DNA from: Lamellibrachia satsuma
Taxonomy: Eukaryota; Annelida; Polychaeta; Sabellida; Siboglinidae
NCBI GenBank assembly: GCA_033239005.1
Contig: BSQZ01000009.1
Coordinates: 9,143,252-9,207,251 of the forward strand
Direction of reading: 5' to 3'
DNA: 64,000 bases
Both the position numbers and the translations under genes were made by a program. The notes beneath the pieces are model-generated. The model did not search any database. It worked only from the letters and a program-made list of their open reading frames with translations, and was not told the origin of the DNA. Of this stretch, positions 1 through 18,640 are shown in pieces. Position 1 is the first letter of the stretch. Each line of letters begins with the position of its first letter.

Positions 1-329
1 ACTACAGTGGTGGTGTAATAATACTGAATTGTGTTGCTATTTCTTTTTTATCTGCTATCTTGGTTTCATTTACATTGAAATATGTAGGAAATTGTTTTTG
101 TATTTTGGATTTGTTGATAACATTTGATAACATGTTTTCTGTATTGACTAAATTTCAGGTTATAATAAGTAGCCTTTGCTTCTCATTTTAATCGTTCTCG
201 TTTTTGGCAGCCAATATGCCACTATCCGTTATGATAAGAGGATCTGGTGATTTACAGTATATTTGATCAGACAGTGTTGTTTTTTCATGTTGACATTCTT
301 GTGGGTAGTGTTACAACAAGCAGGAGGTC

Positions 330-860
330 TATTTTGGCTTCATGGAATTCTTGAAATGTTTCATTCAAACTACATTTTTGGCATCCTTGTTAATGTCTAA
401 GAGTATAGAATTTAATTCTTGCATAAATAAATCACCCGAGGCATGGTTGTTGTTGTTTTTCGGGGGTTTGTAGATATTATAAATTGTTATCTTTTTATTT
501 GAGTCATCAACAATATCCAGGCATAAAGCTTCCCAGGTTGAGTATGTATTATATGCTTTGGTGTTTGATATTGTGATATTATTTAATACATATGTGACGC
601 CCTCCTTTCTTAGAGCATCTATCTGTGGATGCCTGTGTTGTCATGGTATAATTTTTTAGATTAAGAGGTGTATCTGGGTTTTTTACAATTCTTGCTTCCG
701 GAATACAAAATACATTTATTAGCACATCTGATTAAGCAAGAGTACTAATTAAAATATTCAGTTCATAAATTTTAGAGCTCAGTGCATCTATATTTAGGCT
801 TAAAATGGTTAACGTATTTGTGTGTGTGTTTTTAGAAACGTTTTTAAGTCATAACCTTTA
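330..860 (-). pseudogene. Decayed LINE endonuclease fragment
   Basis: Reading the minus strand from about 860 to 330 gives pieces of an APE-type endonuclease of a non-LTR retrotransposon: a start like 'LSLNIDALSSKIYELN', then 'NPDTPLNLKNYTM', a shifted 'CSKKGG' glycine loop, and in another frame 'IYKPPKNNNN' followed by 'FMQELNSILLDIN'. These match in order the N-R-S, ET-W, GGGV and VYRPP blocks of LINE endonucleases. Stops and at least one frameshift break it, so it is a dead fragment. The LINE clade cannot be told from this piece. It does not match the intron 1 sequence of the other ETNK copies. Confidence 0.55.
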
Positions 861-1711
861 CGGTATTTACTTTTAATGTTGATGGAGCTTTCATTTAGAT
901 CTGTGTTTATAATTGTTTTTAGATCATTTTCTTCAATGCCACCTTTGTGTCTTAAGAATTCACTGACATTTTTCAGAGAATAATGATTAATGATTCTACT
1001 AATTAGGTATTATACAATGTGACCATCAATTACTTGGTCAGAGTTAGCATGTAGAAATGTATGGCCCTTGATACAACATTTTTAATGTAGCCTTAAGTTA
1101 TACATTATATTCGGTTTGCTTTTAAATACATGTTCATATGTCTGATTTTTTATGCCATACATCGTAGTGTTTCTGGGATATAGCTAGTAGATTTATATTT
1201 CGCCACATTACATTTGCGCAGATCCCATGTGTTAATAGCATTTGACCTAGAGTAAAGAGGTATGATAACATTTATAATATACAACTGAAAAAACGTTGAA
1301 AAAATTACTAGGTATAAAGAGTCTTTGGTCATAGCAGTGTTCACATCAATGGCAGTAACGTTATCCATTGAGGGTCATGTTCGTATTGATAGGTCATATC
1401 AATGGTTTGTCCATCTAACACTCGTACAAACCCTTCAACTATTGTTCTGTTGTGACTGTCACCTTTCTTACACTTGTCAGTGGGCAAACAATTCTTCCGT
1501 CTATCATCCAAGTTGCTGCCACATTTGGTGCTGTCTGCGCTTTGGTCAGTAGTTCGCTTTGTCAGTTTTTAAAGTTCTCGGTGACTATAGTCTTGCTTGA
1601 TGCTGACAGCTTGCGGTTTTTGGCTGGTTTCGCCGGTCAGCCTGCCCAGTCGGTGGCTCCTGTCAATGCAGTTGCAGTCAATCAGCACTGTAAGACGTTA
1701 GGTCTTAATTT
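861..1711. other. Unassigned AT-rich DNA upstream of the duplicated block
   Basis: I see no convincing gene. Short open frames at 1325-1745 (plus) and 1150-1368 (minus) have no recognisable domain or splice context. This stretch has no counterpart near ETNK copies 2 or 3, so it lies outside the duplicated block or was inserted into intron 1 of copy 1. Confidence 0.4.
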
Positions 1712-1830
1712 GCATATTCGTTTGCATATTAATAATTATATCTAGATTCTAAAAGCTAATAAGATTACAAACAGTTAGGCTATTGAGTCAGTAGTAATAA
1801 ACTTAATAATACTGGAATCATATGATTATA
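1712..1830 (+). repeat. Left edge of the duplicated ETNK block (intron 1 homology)
   Basis: The stretch beginning 'gcatattaataattatat' and running through 'acaaacagttaggctattg' is nearly identical to 26908-27020 and 55530-55640, which lie in intron 1 of ETNK copies 2 and 3. Here it marks where copy 1 homology begins. No exon 1 is found to its left within the window. Confidence 0.7.
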
Positions 1831-1938
1831 CTGTCTATAATTCATCATTGTGGTCTTTATTTGCAAAGCCTAGTGAAAATATATAAAAATAAAAAATTCC
1901 AATACTATGCCATTTCACTGCATGAGGCTCATTAATAC

Positions 1939-2358
1939 ATGTCGTTTCAACTGAATTATAAATTTCAAACATCACATAAAGAAAAAGACCTAGGTGTGAT
2001 TATAACAGACAAACTTGAGGTAACCGAGAAGGCAAATGCTATGCTAGGCATGATTACTAGACCCATCAAATACAAGACTGTATCAGGACTACTGCATTCA
2101 GGCATGGCATCCATTTATGTTTACTGTAAACAAAAAGACAAACTTATTAGTGGGTATACAACGAAGGGCTACCAGGATGATACCAAACTTGAGGCATATG
2201 GGCTACCCTAATAGGCTGTGATTTTAAACATCACTACTACTTGAGACTAGGCATTTGAGAGCCGACCTACTAGAAGTGTTGAAAATATTCAACGGATTAG
2301 AAAGTATTCTGCCTGCTGACTTCTTTGACATGGTACGCAACATGAGGGCAACCATTTA
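1939..2358 (+). pseudogene. LINE reverse transcriptase C-terminal remnant
   Basis: The frame at 1939-2211 contains 'EKDLGVIITDKLEV' and 'ANAMLGMITR', the conserved block after the thumb of CR1-like reverse transcriptases. In another frame at about 2257-2355, 'DLLEVLKIFNGLES' and 'LPADFFDMV' give the C-terminal block of the same protein. The frame break between them, the loss of everything upstream and the following AT-rich tail show a 5'-truncated, dead LINE copy inside intron 1 of ETNK copy 1. Confidence 0.6.
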
Positions 2359-2690
2359 AATAATAATAATAATAATGTTTTAATTCAGGCAAGAGCCCAT
2401 AATATTATAAATACATACAGGTTAAAAAAACATACATGTACACACATGATGAACAATAGAGGTACATGTTGTGAGAAAAATATATAGGTATATAAATATA
2501 CATACATGATGTGTAGTAAAATATATATATATAATCATATTAAAATCACTAAATCACTAGACTAGTTCTAAAGAAGTATTCAATTACTCAAAGAATAGTA
2601 AATATACGTAAAAATTAGACTTGTTGGCATTTTGAACCACCAGACTTGTTACCAAGTCACAAACTGGCAACTGAAGTCAGTGACTTCCAA
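2359..2690. other. AT-rich intronic DNA with a short (AAT)n run
   Basis: An (AAT)n run near 2361-2375 and TA-rich sequence. From about 2600 the 'gacttgttggcattttgaaccaccagacttg' region matches 27180-27230 and 55800-55840, so it is ETNK intron 1. No gene seen. Confidence 0.5.
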
Positions 2691-2710
2691 TTAACCCTCT
2701 AGAACCCAAG
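2691..2710 (+). repeat. piggyBac left end: TTAA target site plus terminal inverted repeat
   Basis: TTAA at 2691-2694 followed by CCCTCTAGAACCCAAG, the inverted partner of the right end at 5407-5426. Confidence 0.9.
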
Positions 2711-2970
2711 GATGGATTTAATGATTGAAAAAAATATTTTTTTAGCTTTTTTGCTTTATTAACTGTCAAAAGACATTAAAATAAACTTTATTCGAAAATA
2801 TTAACCCCTTATGTCCTTAATTGGGTTGGGGTCACATATGACCCACCGGTCCTTCACTGCACTTCAGCGCAATAACCATGGAAAAACAACAGTCCATGAG
2901 GTAGGGTTGTACCCTTTCACAACCAGTCACTCTATCTTTTAAAGTCCTGGAAATGTTCTACTGAATGTAT

Positions 2971-4386
2971 TTAACCAATGTGGTATGCCCTGAAGCAATT
3001 ACGGTTCTCTGTGAAGCACAGTGGCACTTTACATTTCTCACAATACGTGTCAGTTTTCACTGTTACACACAATGCACAGCGTCGCCGCTTTTCACCCTTC
3101 ACAGGCCAGTGAGCTAATCCATCTTTCCTACTGTCCAAGTTAGGTGGCCGACGTACTTGCTTTGGTGGGTTAGTGGGTTTGGGGCTGACATCGCTTGGTC
3201 TTCCTCGTTTCCGTGTAGTGTTAACCTCAATTACACCTGTTGCAAGCTCAGCCTGGAAATTCCGTAGATTCCGAACTGTTTTTTTGTCTTTTTGCAACAG
3301 TGCAGACTCACGACGGTATAGGAACCAGGCGTTGACCACCCCCAAAGTCACAAAGTGCCAAAACAAGTACATGTACCAGCGACGGGATTTCAATGGAAAC
3401 TTGTATCTTGAAATGCAGGAGTCCATCAGATCAATGCCACCCATGTGCTCATTGTAATCACGGACCACGTTTGGTCTTGGGACTTCCACATACTCTTTCT
3501 TTTTCTTATCCCAGCGGCGAGCCTGTGACTGGGGCTCTACTCCAGTGGCCGTTGACATCAAGGTTACAACCTTGGTATCAACCCATCTCACACACACAAT
3601 ATTTGAGCCTGTCTCCACAAAAGATTCAGAGTACCCTCTACCCCGTTTGGCAATGGCTTTTTCTCCCTCAACAGGACATCCAGATAACCGATTCTTTCTA
3701 GCAGTCCCAGTGTATTGGAATCCCTCCTGCTTTAGCCTCCCCAATAGTGCCATGGAAGTGAAGAGATTGTCGGCGTAGATCTTGTAGTTTTTCTGCTTAG
3801 GAAGGGTGTCACAAAGTTTGGTAACCACACCTCCACAAACTCCTAAGGGATTTTTCTCTTTGGTATCCTTTGCCTTGCCCTGGTACACATCAAAGTCATG
3901 TAATAGTCCAGATGTGCAACAACGAGCCCAGATTTTAAAACCCCACTTGGTAGGCTTTGCCTTCATGTACTGTTTTATACCACTGAATGAACCTTTGAAA
4001 GGGACCATCATTTCATCGATGGACTGATATTCACCAGCAGCTATCTTCAAACACTGGGTGCGAAACATCACAAGAAATGGGCGAATTTTCCACAGTTTGT
4101 CATTTTGCCTTTCCTCATCATCCTTTTCATTATCTACAAAATGGAGAGTGCGAAGCAGGAGTTGGCACCTGTTGCGTGGCATGACATCAGCAATAGGAGC
4201 ATAGCGTGTAGCAGCTTCCCAGTAAAAGCGTATTCCTGCCATCTCTACCAGTCCCATCCTCATAACTATACCCAAAAGTTGCTCAATTTCCTTGACGTTA
4301 GTGTTCACACTGGTTCCAGTCTTCTGCAGACTGTACTGATTAGTGTACTGAACAATAAGTTCAATCATTTCCTCTGTGATGAACAT
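2971..4386 (-). CDS. piggyBac transposase, catalytic and C-terminal part (471 aa)
   Basis: This is a DDD transposase of the PGBD/piggyBac family (DDE_Tnp_1_7 type), which excises and reinserts the element at TTAA. The blocks appear in order: 'SIDEMMVPFKGS' with the first catalytic Asp, 'KIYADNLFTSM' with the second, and 'DYNEHMGGIDLMD' carrying the third Asp region, followed by 'YKFPLKSRRWYMYLFWH'. The last ~35 residues form a Cys/His-rich finger ('CALCV...YCEKCKVPLCF...CF..YH'), the usual C-terminal DNA-binding RING-like domain. The Met at 4386 is internal: family homology continues upstream in a different frame (4365-4781). So this intact 471-residue frame is separated from its N-terminus by one apparent 1-nt frameshift. 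Confidence 0.9.
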   Translation of the reverse strand: MFITEEMIELIVQYTNQYSLQKTGTSVNTNVKEIEQLLGIVMRMGLVEMAGIRFYWEAATRYAPIADVMPRNRCQLLLRTLHFVDNEKDDEERQNDKLWKIRPFLVMFRTQCLKIAAGEYQSIDEMMVPFKGSFSGIKQYMKAKPTKWGFKIWARCCTSGLLHDFDVYQGKAKDTKEKNPLGVCGGVVTKLCDTLPKQKNYKIYADNLFTSMALLGRLKQEGFQYTGTARKNRLSGCPVEGEKAIAKRGRGYSESFVETGSNIVCVRWVDTKVVTLMSTATGVEPQSQARRWDKKKKEYVEVPRPNVVRDYNEHMGGIDLMDSCISRYKFPLKSRRWYMYLFWHFVTLGVVNAWFLYRRESALLQKDKKTVRNLRNFQAELATGVIEVNTTRKRGRPSDVSPKPTNPPKQVRRPPNLDSRKDGLAHWPVKGEKRRRCALCVTVKTDTYCEKCKVPLCFTENRNCFRAYHIG

Positions 4387-4781
4387 TCGAAAGTACTGGA
4401 GTGGAGTGGGAGAGTACCATCTTCATTCGTTTGTGGATGTGCAAACTCGGGTCCAGTAAATGTAAGATCGGGAGCCACAAAGTTTCTCTGGCGCCATCTG
4501 TAACCATGATCATCAGCAGCCTGGTCTTTTGAATTGGATGCACCAGCTACGGCAGCAAGTGGGATGTCATCGGAATCGCTCCAGTCACCATCGGAAGTAC
4601 CAGATGAATCATCAGGATCTTGGCCAGGTTGATAGAGATCATCATCGTCTCCATCATCACTGTCACTATCGTTTCCATAGTCACTGACATCACCATCAAA
4701 CTGGGATAAGATATCCAGGAAATGACATGGTTTTCTGGCTGGGTTCAAAGGCATCCTGAAATAAATGTAAAAAGGAGACAT
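4365..4781 (-). CDS. piggyBac transposase, acidic N-terminal part (shifted frame)
   Basis: This frame gives an Asp/Ser-rich acidic stretch ('SDYGNDSDSDDGDDDD'), the usual disordered start of PGBD-type transposases, then 'FVAPDLTFTGPEF', a conserved entry into the catalytic part. At about 4400-4420 family-like sequence moves to the next frame, where the 471-aa ORF starts. The slip lies in a CT-rich run ('ctctcccactccactcc' on the minus strand), typical of a 1-nt indel or a sequencing error. Both parts together make about 600 residues, normal for the family. The start Met at 4781 is plausible but not proven. Confidence 0.75.
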   Translation of the reverse strand: MSPFYIYFRMPLNPARKPCHFLDILSQFDGDVSDYGNDSDSDDGDDDDLYQPGQDPDDSSGTSDGDWSDSDDIPLAAVAGASNSKDQAADDHGYRWRQRNFVAPDLTFTGPEFAHPQTNEDGTLPLHSSTFECSSQRK

Positions 4782-5406
4782 TCAAGTACCAGGTATTACT
4801 TGCGCAGTGAGGGGGGGAGATTAATGGCCATGCATATTGAGAACGTACAGGGGCGGGATCATCCAAGATCAAACCAGCTAGAGGGGGCACAGACCACCTA
4901 TTTAGCACCCCATAGACATCTACACAATGCACTGTAAAGATAATTGTTCGATATGATTACAATTAGCAAAAATGATTGGGTAAGAAACACAGACATAAAT
5001 CCAGTGTTCCAACCTTCTAGGTCACCATTAAGCCCAGTGGGTCACCGGTGACCCTGGGATGTTGGAACCACCTGCATTTTACTGACTTGATTGCTTGAAG
5101 TAATTGAATCACATGTGTAAGTTCTATGATTACTAATTAATAAGTTTATCTTGTTAATTTGTGTTGAACTTACCTGTAGTCCTGAGAAAGACAACTTTTT
5201 GAAAACGAAAATTCACCACCAGCTCAACACATGGCAGCTGACATCTTGGATTGGTAATGTGGGCTCAGTAGAGACATCTGTAGTCTGTTGAACGAACTAA
5301 CAGGGTCATATTTGACCCACTGGGCTTTGAAGGAATGAAATTGGGTGGTTTGGTTGATTAGTTAATTAGATCATTACCGACTAATTAGTGGGGTCATATA
5401 TGACCC

Positions 5407-5426
5407 CTGGGGCTCTAGAGGGTTAA
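5407..5426 (-). repeat. piggyBac right end: terminal inverted repeat plus TTAA target site
   Basis: Plus strand reads CTGGGGCTCTAGAGGGTTAA. The TTAA at 5423-5426 matches the left target site. Confidence 0.9.
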
Positions 5427-5780
5427 AATCTTGAGTCATTTCTATGAATTCCAAGTCAGGTCAAAATGGGAGACTCGAGTCCAACTCAAGTCAGCCCCTA
5501 CGACCCAAGTCAACAAGCGTGATAAAAATTCACTATATTATTCTACCTCCTATTTAATAATAATACCTTAGAATAATAATTTATTCACAAAAAAGTGTGT
5601 CAAGAAATATCACAAAAGTGATAAACAGAGTGCAGCATGTTATTATTTTTCAACAACCGTCACAGCTCAAAATCTATAACATGTAATCTATGATGCCCCT
5701 GAAATACCATAATGTACTGTACCCAATCTCAACAAAAGAACTTCACGTTCTCATTGCTAATAATCTTGTTTTGTGGACAG

Positions 5781-14457
<8,677 letters not shown>

Positions 14458-15255
14458 TCGGCACCTTGCAGCAGACGACAAAACACACACATCACTGGTC
14501 ATTTGTTCAACAAAGATGCTTCCCTGATGTCAAGTTGGTGTTCGAATGAACAGGTCTGCGAGGGGGCAAACTGTTAAATGCTTTGAATGGTCCCAAGGAT
14601 TGGATGCCACATTATATAAGAAGTTACTCTATACAGATTGTATTGAACACATCTGATCGACGTACGTCCTTCATACGGTACGAAGGTATCATGAAACCAG
14701 CAGTTGGACATGAAGTTGGCATTGGCGTAACGAGGCCAAGTGCCGCTGGGGGCAAGAATAAAAAATGCCCCACGTCCACAATCTAGGATTATGGTCACCT
14801 AAGACAAGTGGTCGCCCAAAAGACAGGTCATCCAAGACATGTTCTCCTGTACCTGAATGATTATATCATTGAATGAGTTCACAGACAATTAATGAATAAT
14901 AAATGTGAAAAAATTTACTGTTCATTGAACAGCAAATGATGGAGATTTAAATCTCCAGGACGAAGATTTATTGGCTAATTTATGTTGTTAGGTATAGGCA
15001 AACGTGCATGCGGGACAAGTTATAATATTTCCATTTGATGGCACAAAATTCCCAGTCAAAAAAGTCACAACTGCCGCTCAACAAGCAATCTTTGGTCTTC
15101 TAGCATTATTGATAATTATATTATACTCATGTGTAGCCAGCTGACCCAGCTGTCACATTGTAAAGATTTCCGTGTTCCTTATATTTCACTGATTGTGGAT
15201 TTTACTTTTCTTGTTTTACCTCCTACATCACTTATTGTAAATTGACAGACGGGAT
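14458..15255 (+). other. 3' flank of ETNK copy 1; SINE tail; no further gene
   Basis: Aligns with 41085-42420 downstream of ETNK copy 2. It holds a SINE tail ('gaatgaacaggtctgcgagg', 'atgctttgaatggtcc') at about 14530-14625. An AATAAA at about 14757 could be the poly(A) signal of ETNK copy 1. At about 15255 the match to the copy 2 side jumps to 43838, marking the deletion described under SDHAF2-A. Confidence 0.5.
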
Positions 15256-15987
15256 ATACAGTAGGGTCATTCCATGTCAAATCAACCAATTTTCAGGAAA
15301 TTTTTAAAGTGTCTCAGAATTTGCTTAAATTTTAACCAATGAATAAGTAACTACACCTGAGCACTTTATCTTTTTTTAAGTGCTTCTAACTTAACAAGCT
15401 ACATATCTGAAATTGTATTAATATATAGATAGACTGGTGCAGATTATCTACACAAAATTCAAGAATGATAGAACAAAAGTTACTGTTCTGCCCAATGGCG
15501 TTTTTCTTAAAAAAATTTCCAAATTGGCCAAACATATCCAAAATAGAAGTGGCAGAACATAGAATTAGAGGTGACTATCGAAGATAGTTTTACTGTTGTG
15601 ATAGTATCGCGATAGCTGCATGGTTATTGTAATACCATTGTGATATTTTCTCAAAACCAGACTATTAAGATGCACCCGTTAAAAAAAGCAAAGCTGAAGA
15701 TTGTTTACGTGATACAAAATCACATCCTTTTCACCATCGAGGGCAGGATTTTATCAATAGCTGTGAAGCAACATTGTTTATTCAACTAAATTCAAAGGAA
15801 AATGGCAAAACATAATTTTTGAGTAACATGGGAATGGGAGATTTTTTAAATTAGAGGAACCCTGTAAAAGAAATGGTGCTACACAAGGAGTTTCCCACCA
15901 GAAAAGGGAGACTGATCAGGTACGATAAAGGACAAATAACAAACAATCTGATTATATTCATTGTGCACATTCAAGAAAGGTATTTAC

Positions 15988-16097
15988 CAATCATCCAGTA
16001 GTATATATCCCAGTCGCTGCCTGGTTTGTTGATGATTAAATCGTACATCCTCAGTTGTTTGTCGTTCATGTCGTCAAGATAGCGGTCAACAAACGTA
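15988..16097 (-). CDS. SDHAF2: SDHAF2-A exon 3
   Basis: Acceptor 'ctcttgcag', donor 'gtaaat', 110 bp. Encodes 'TFVDRYLDDMNDKQLRMYDL' and 'SDWDIYYWMI'. Same length and phases as copy B. Confidence 0.88.
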
Positions 16098-16374
16098 CTG
16101 CAAGAGAGCATGTTCTCTTAATGCTGTAGTTTGCCTACGATGTGTAGTAACACAATGGACACCACTTACAGTGGATGTCAGATATAATGGACAATGCCTC
16201 GGCTTCAGTCCTTCTCCACACAATCAAGTAGAGCAAGCTTTCACCGTACTCGATCTCACTGACCAGGGCAATAAAATAATGGAAACATGTTTCATCTACC
16301 AATTTGTAAATGCTACGAGTATGAATGATTAAAAATAAATGTACAGATAATTATATGTTATGGGTGGGCTACTG

Positions 16375-16485
16375 TAACACTCTTGATAAGCCATTGGCTG
16401 CCTTGTCCACTTGCCATCTGGAGCTTATTATTTTGAATAGCATTCTTGTTAAATCTTATTTGAAAAACGTTTTTAAACCTTGTTA
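16375..16485 (+). repeat. LINE-A 3'-end fragment in SDHAF2-A intron 2
   Basis: 'gataagccattggctgcctt', 'ccatctggagcttatta' and 'attcttgttaaatctta' match the LINE-A 3' terminus. The same fragment is at 45668-45760 in SDHAF2-B, so it inserted before the duplication. Confidence 0.75.
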
Positions 16486-16589
16486 AATAAATAAGAAATG
16501 GAAGATTTCAGAAGCATACAACTGACCAATACAAATTTTCATTAGAGACATTACGTTCACAAACTCCTACAATTGTGAACTCAACACAC

Positions 16590-16835
16590 CTCAGGAGAAT
16601 TCCATTTTCAAACATTCCTCGTTTGCGACTTTGATAGACGAGTCGTGCTTTCTTCAACTCTGATGTCTCGCCTACCCGCTCCACGAAGTCAGGCAGAGTA
16701 AGTTCCGTGACGTGTTCGGGGGTGTGTAGTGGCCCTGTTGGTGGTTCACTGCACTCGGCGGACAAGGAGCGGACACACTGGCCAGCTGCTCGGCTTATCT
16801 GTACACATCTCAGGCCACTCTGCTGAAGCAACCAA
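16590..16835 (-). CDS. SDHAF2: SDHAF2-A exon 2
   Basis: Acceptor 'cactttcaag' upstream, donor 'gtgtgt' after CTGAG. It encodes the presequence-like segment and the start of the Sdh5 helical domain, ending 'RKRGMFENGILL'. 246 bp, equal to copy B. Confidence 0.82.
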
Positions 16836-17509
16836 CTTGAAAGTGAAAATTCACTAAAAACATGTTTAATATTAATTTATATAATGATCTTCTAGCTGCA
16901 AACTATTCATCTGAGGTGTACTTACATTTTTTATGACAACCTACGTTGCTTGATAATTAGTGTATATATAAATTTTCAGAACAGCACAGAATTGCAGCTT
17001 CAAAGTGAAGGACAATGAAGTGGCCCGTATAGTGTCTGCCTTGCCTTGCCTGCTGTCTTTGCACTGCAGATGCAGTGTTTGATAATTCAACAAGATGGAG
17101 CCAGGAGGACAATGGTAAAGCTGATGTTTTTTTTCTACTCCCAGAGGCAGAGACTAATTACATGATTGGTTAATTGCTCTGGATTTACCAGGCGACTGTG
17201 GTAAGGTTACAGAAGGCTGAGCCCCAGTCCAGGCATGGCTTAGCCCGGCCCAGCAGAACACAAGCCCAGGGTAGATGGGGTGGGAGGAGTGAAGGTGCGA
17301 TATACAGACAGTGTCAGTGACTCGCACTCCACAACCACGGCACTTTTGTTGGTTGTGGGAGCTACAACTGCGCATTCTACATAGTGGACTATCACGTTAT
17401 GGTTTAAATCACTACAGCTGTGTATTCTATATAGTAAACTGGCACGTGGCGGTTTAAATCGCTAAAACTGTGTTTTTGTTACAACCTCTTAAGTTATGTA
17501 ATGATTAAC
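16836..17509. other. Upstream flank of SDHAF2-A with a conserved block and a satellite stub
   Basis: 16836-17090 is shared with 46113-46340 next to SDHAF2-B; within it the stretch 'aattgcagcttcaaagtgaa' to 'gtgtctgccttgcc' is especially well kept. After that the copies diverge. 17370-17470 is a short inverted stub of the satellite seen at 47095-47420 ('gtttaaatcgctaaaactgtg'). Confidence 0.5.
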
Positions 17510-17935
17510 ACTTGATGTAATAATGATGATGATATTGAAGATGGTGATGGGGACGAAGAGGATTATTATTACAACCATGATGATGTGGAGGAGGGCAACA
17601 ATGATTAGTACCATTATGATGATGAAGATTGATGATGATGATGGTGAAGTTGATGAGGACAATGAGCATGACGATGATGGCTAGGAGGTAATGAGGAGAG
17701 GGATTATGATATGTGATGAGGATGACATGATGATGAGGAGGAATATACCAAGGGTTATGATATGACGACGATGATAAGCATAATGAGAGTGAGAATGACA
17801 AAGATGAATAAAATGATGATGCGGAGGATGAATATCATGGCTAAGATGATGATTATAAGAAGATGATGAAGTGATGAAGATAAGGAGGATGGTGGGTATG
17901 ATGATGAGGAGGATCACGACAAAAACATCATCCTC
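17510..17935 (+). repeat. GAT/GAG-rich low-complexity tract
   Basis: Purine-rich, built from degenerate (GAT)n, (GAG)n and 'gatgatgaggag' repeats over about 420 bp. The open frames on the opposite strand are His/Ser/Ile-rich artefacts of this composition. Confidence 0.9.
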
Positions 17936-18268
17936 ACATTCTAATTCCCTTCCTCACACTGATTAAACTATCGGTTATTACAACTCTGGTTGTTATTAGA
18001 TTATCGGTTATTATTAGTATTGGCTCTAACAAATGAAAAGAAACGGGCACATCGACATCAACTGCCACAAAGAAAACAAGAACGCAAACGAGTGATAGTT
18101 CAGATACGCATCATTTGGATACAGGCATGCTTGGGAAATGTGTGATGGTTGACATAGTTGGAACACGATGCAAGAAATACGGCTTCCAAGAAGCCTAAAA
18201 AACTACAAAGAGGCACTTAACCTAGCTACAAATGAAATTAGAAAATCTAAAAGAACCTTTAAAAAAAA

Positions 18269-18616
18269 TTGGCAGGTAATATAAAAAATTACAGCAAGAG
18301 TTTCTATGCTTATGTAAGGAGTAAACAGAAAGTTCGAGATAAAGTCGGACCACTGAAAAACAACAGTGGAAACATAATTTCAGACGGGTTTCAAATGGCA
18401 GAGGTCCTGAATGAGTATTTCAGCTCAGTTTTTACCACAGAAGATATCAGCTCACTGCCAGTTCCACTTACTAAATTTGAGGGCGATAAATCAGAACATT
18501 TAGAGCGGTTATTTGTAACTCCTGAAATGATAGCAAAGAAAATTAAGAAGATGAAAGATAATAAATCACCTGGAGTTGATGGGATACCACCAAAATTGCT
18601 TACGGAAATTGTTTAG
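18269..18616 (+). CDS. LINE-A reverse transcriptase, fingers region (fragment)
   Basis: '[20 protein letters not shown]', '[14 protein letters not shown]' and 'KSPGVDGIPPKLL' are the N-terminal RT blocks of CR1/jockey-type LINEs. It ends at TAG, and homology continues in the same frame at 18617 onward, so the stop is a nonsense mutation. Confidence 0.85.
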   Translation: MAGNIKNYSKSFYAYVRSKQKVRDKVGPLKNNSGNIISDGFQMAEVLNEYFSSVFTTEDISSLPVPLTKFEGDKSEHLERLFVTPEMIAKKIKKMKDNKSPGVDGIPPKLLTEIV

Positions 18617-18640
18617 CAAATTAGTACACCACTTGCCAAA

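Larger units (their letters stand above)
2695..5422 (-). mobile_element. piggyBac-type DNA transposon, near full length
   Basis: A 2728-bp element bounded by TTAA on both sides (2691-2694 and 5423-5426), the target site piggyBac elements duplicate. The ends are inverted repeats: the left begins CCCTCTAGAACCC and the right, read inward, begins CCCTCTAGAGCCCC. Just inside both ends lie palindromic GGGTCAnATnTGACCC motifs (about 2829-2844 and 5303-5317, another at 5394-5406), possible subterminal transposase sites. The transposase lies on the minus strand. It sits in intron 1 of ETNK copy 1 and is absent from copies 2 and 3, so it inserted after duplication. Confidence 0.93.
15988..16835 (-). 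pseudogene. SDHAF2: SDHAF2 copy A, missing its last exon
   Basis: SDHAF2 (Sdh5 family) is a mitochondrial matrix factor needed to attach FAD to SDHA of respiratory complex II. Two exons are recognisable on the minus strand: 16590-16835 and 15988-16097. They encode a basic, Ser/Arg-rich presequence ('ISRAAGQCVRSLSAE'), 'LPDFVERVGET', 'KKARLVYQSRKRGM' and, in the next exon, 'DDMNDKQLRMYDLIINK' and 'GSDWDIYYW'. The final exon, present in copy B at 43629-43738, is absent: DNA from copy B 42423 to 43838 is missing here. The conserved RGMLEN reads RGMFEN. Without the C-terminal exon it is probably not functional. The short first exon with the start codon was not identified. Confidence 0.85.

Noticed and set aside
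3173..4503. Several plus-strand open frames in the piggyBac element
   Set aside because: Antisense to the transposase, which has clear catalytic motifs.
17505..17917. His/Ser-rich minus-strand open frames
   Set aside because: Pure by-product of the GAT-rich tract.
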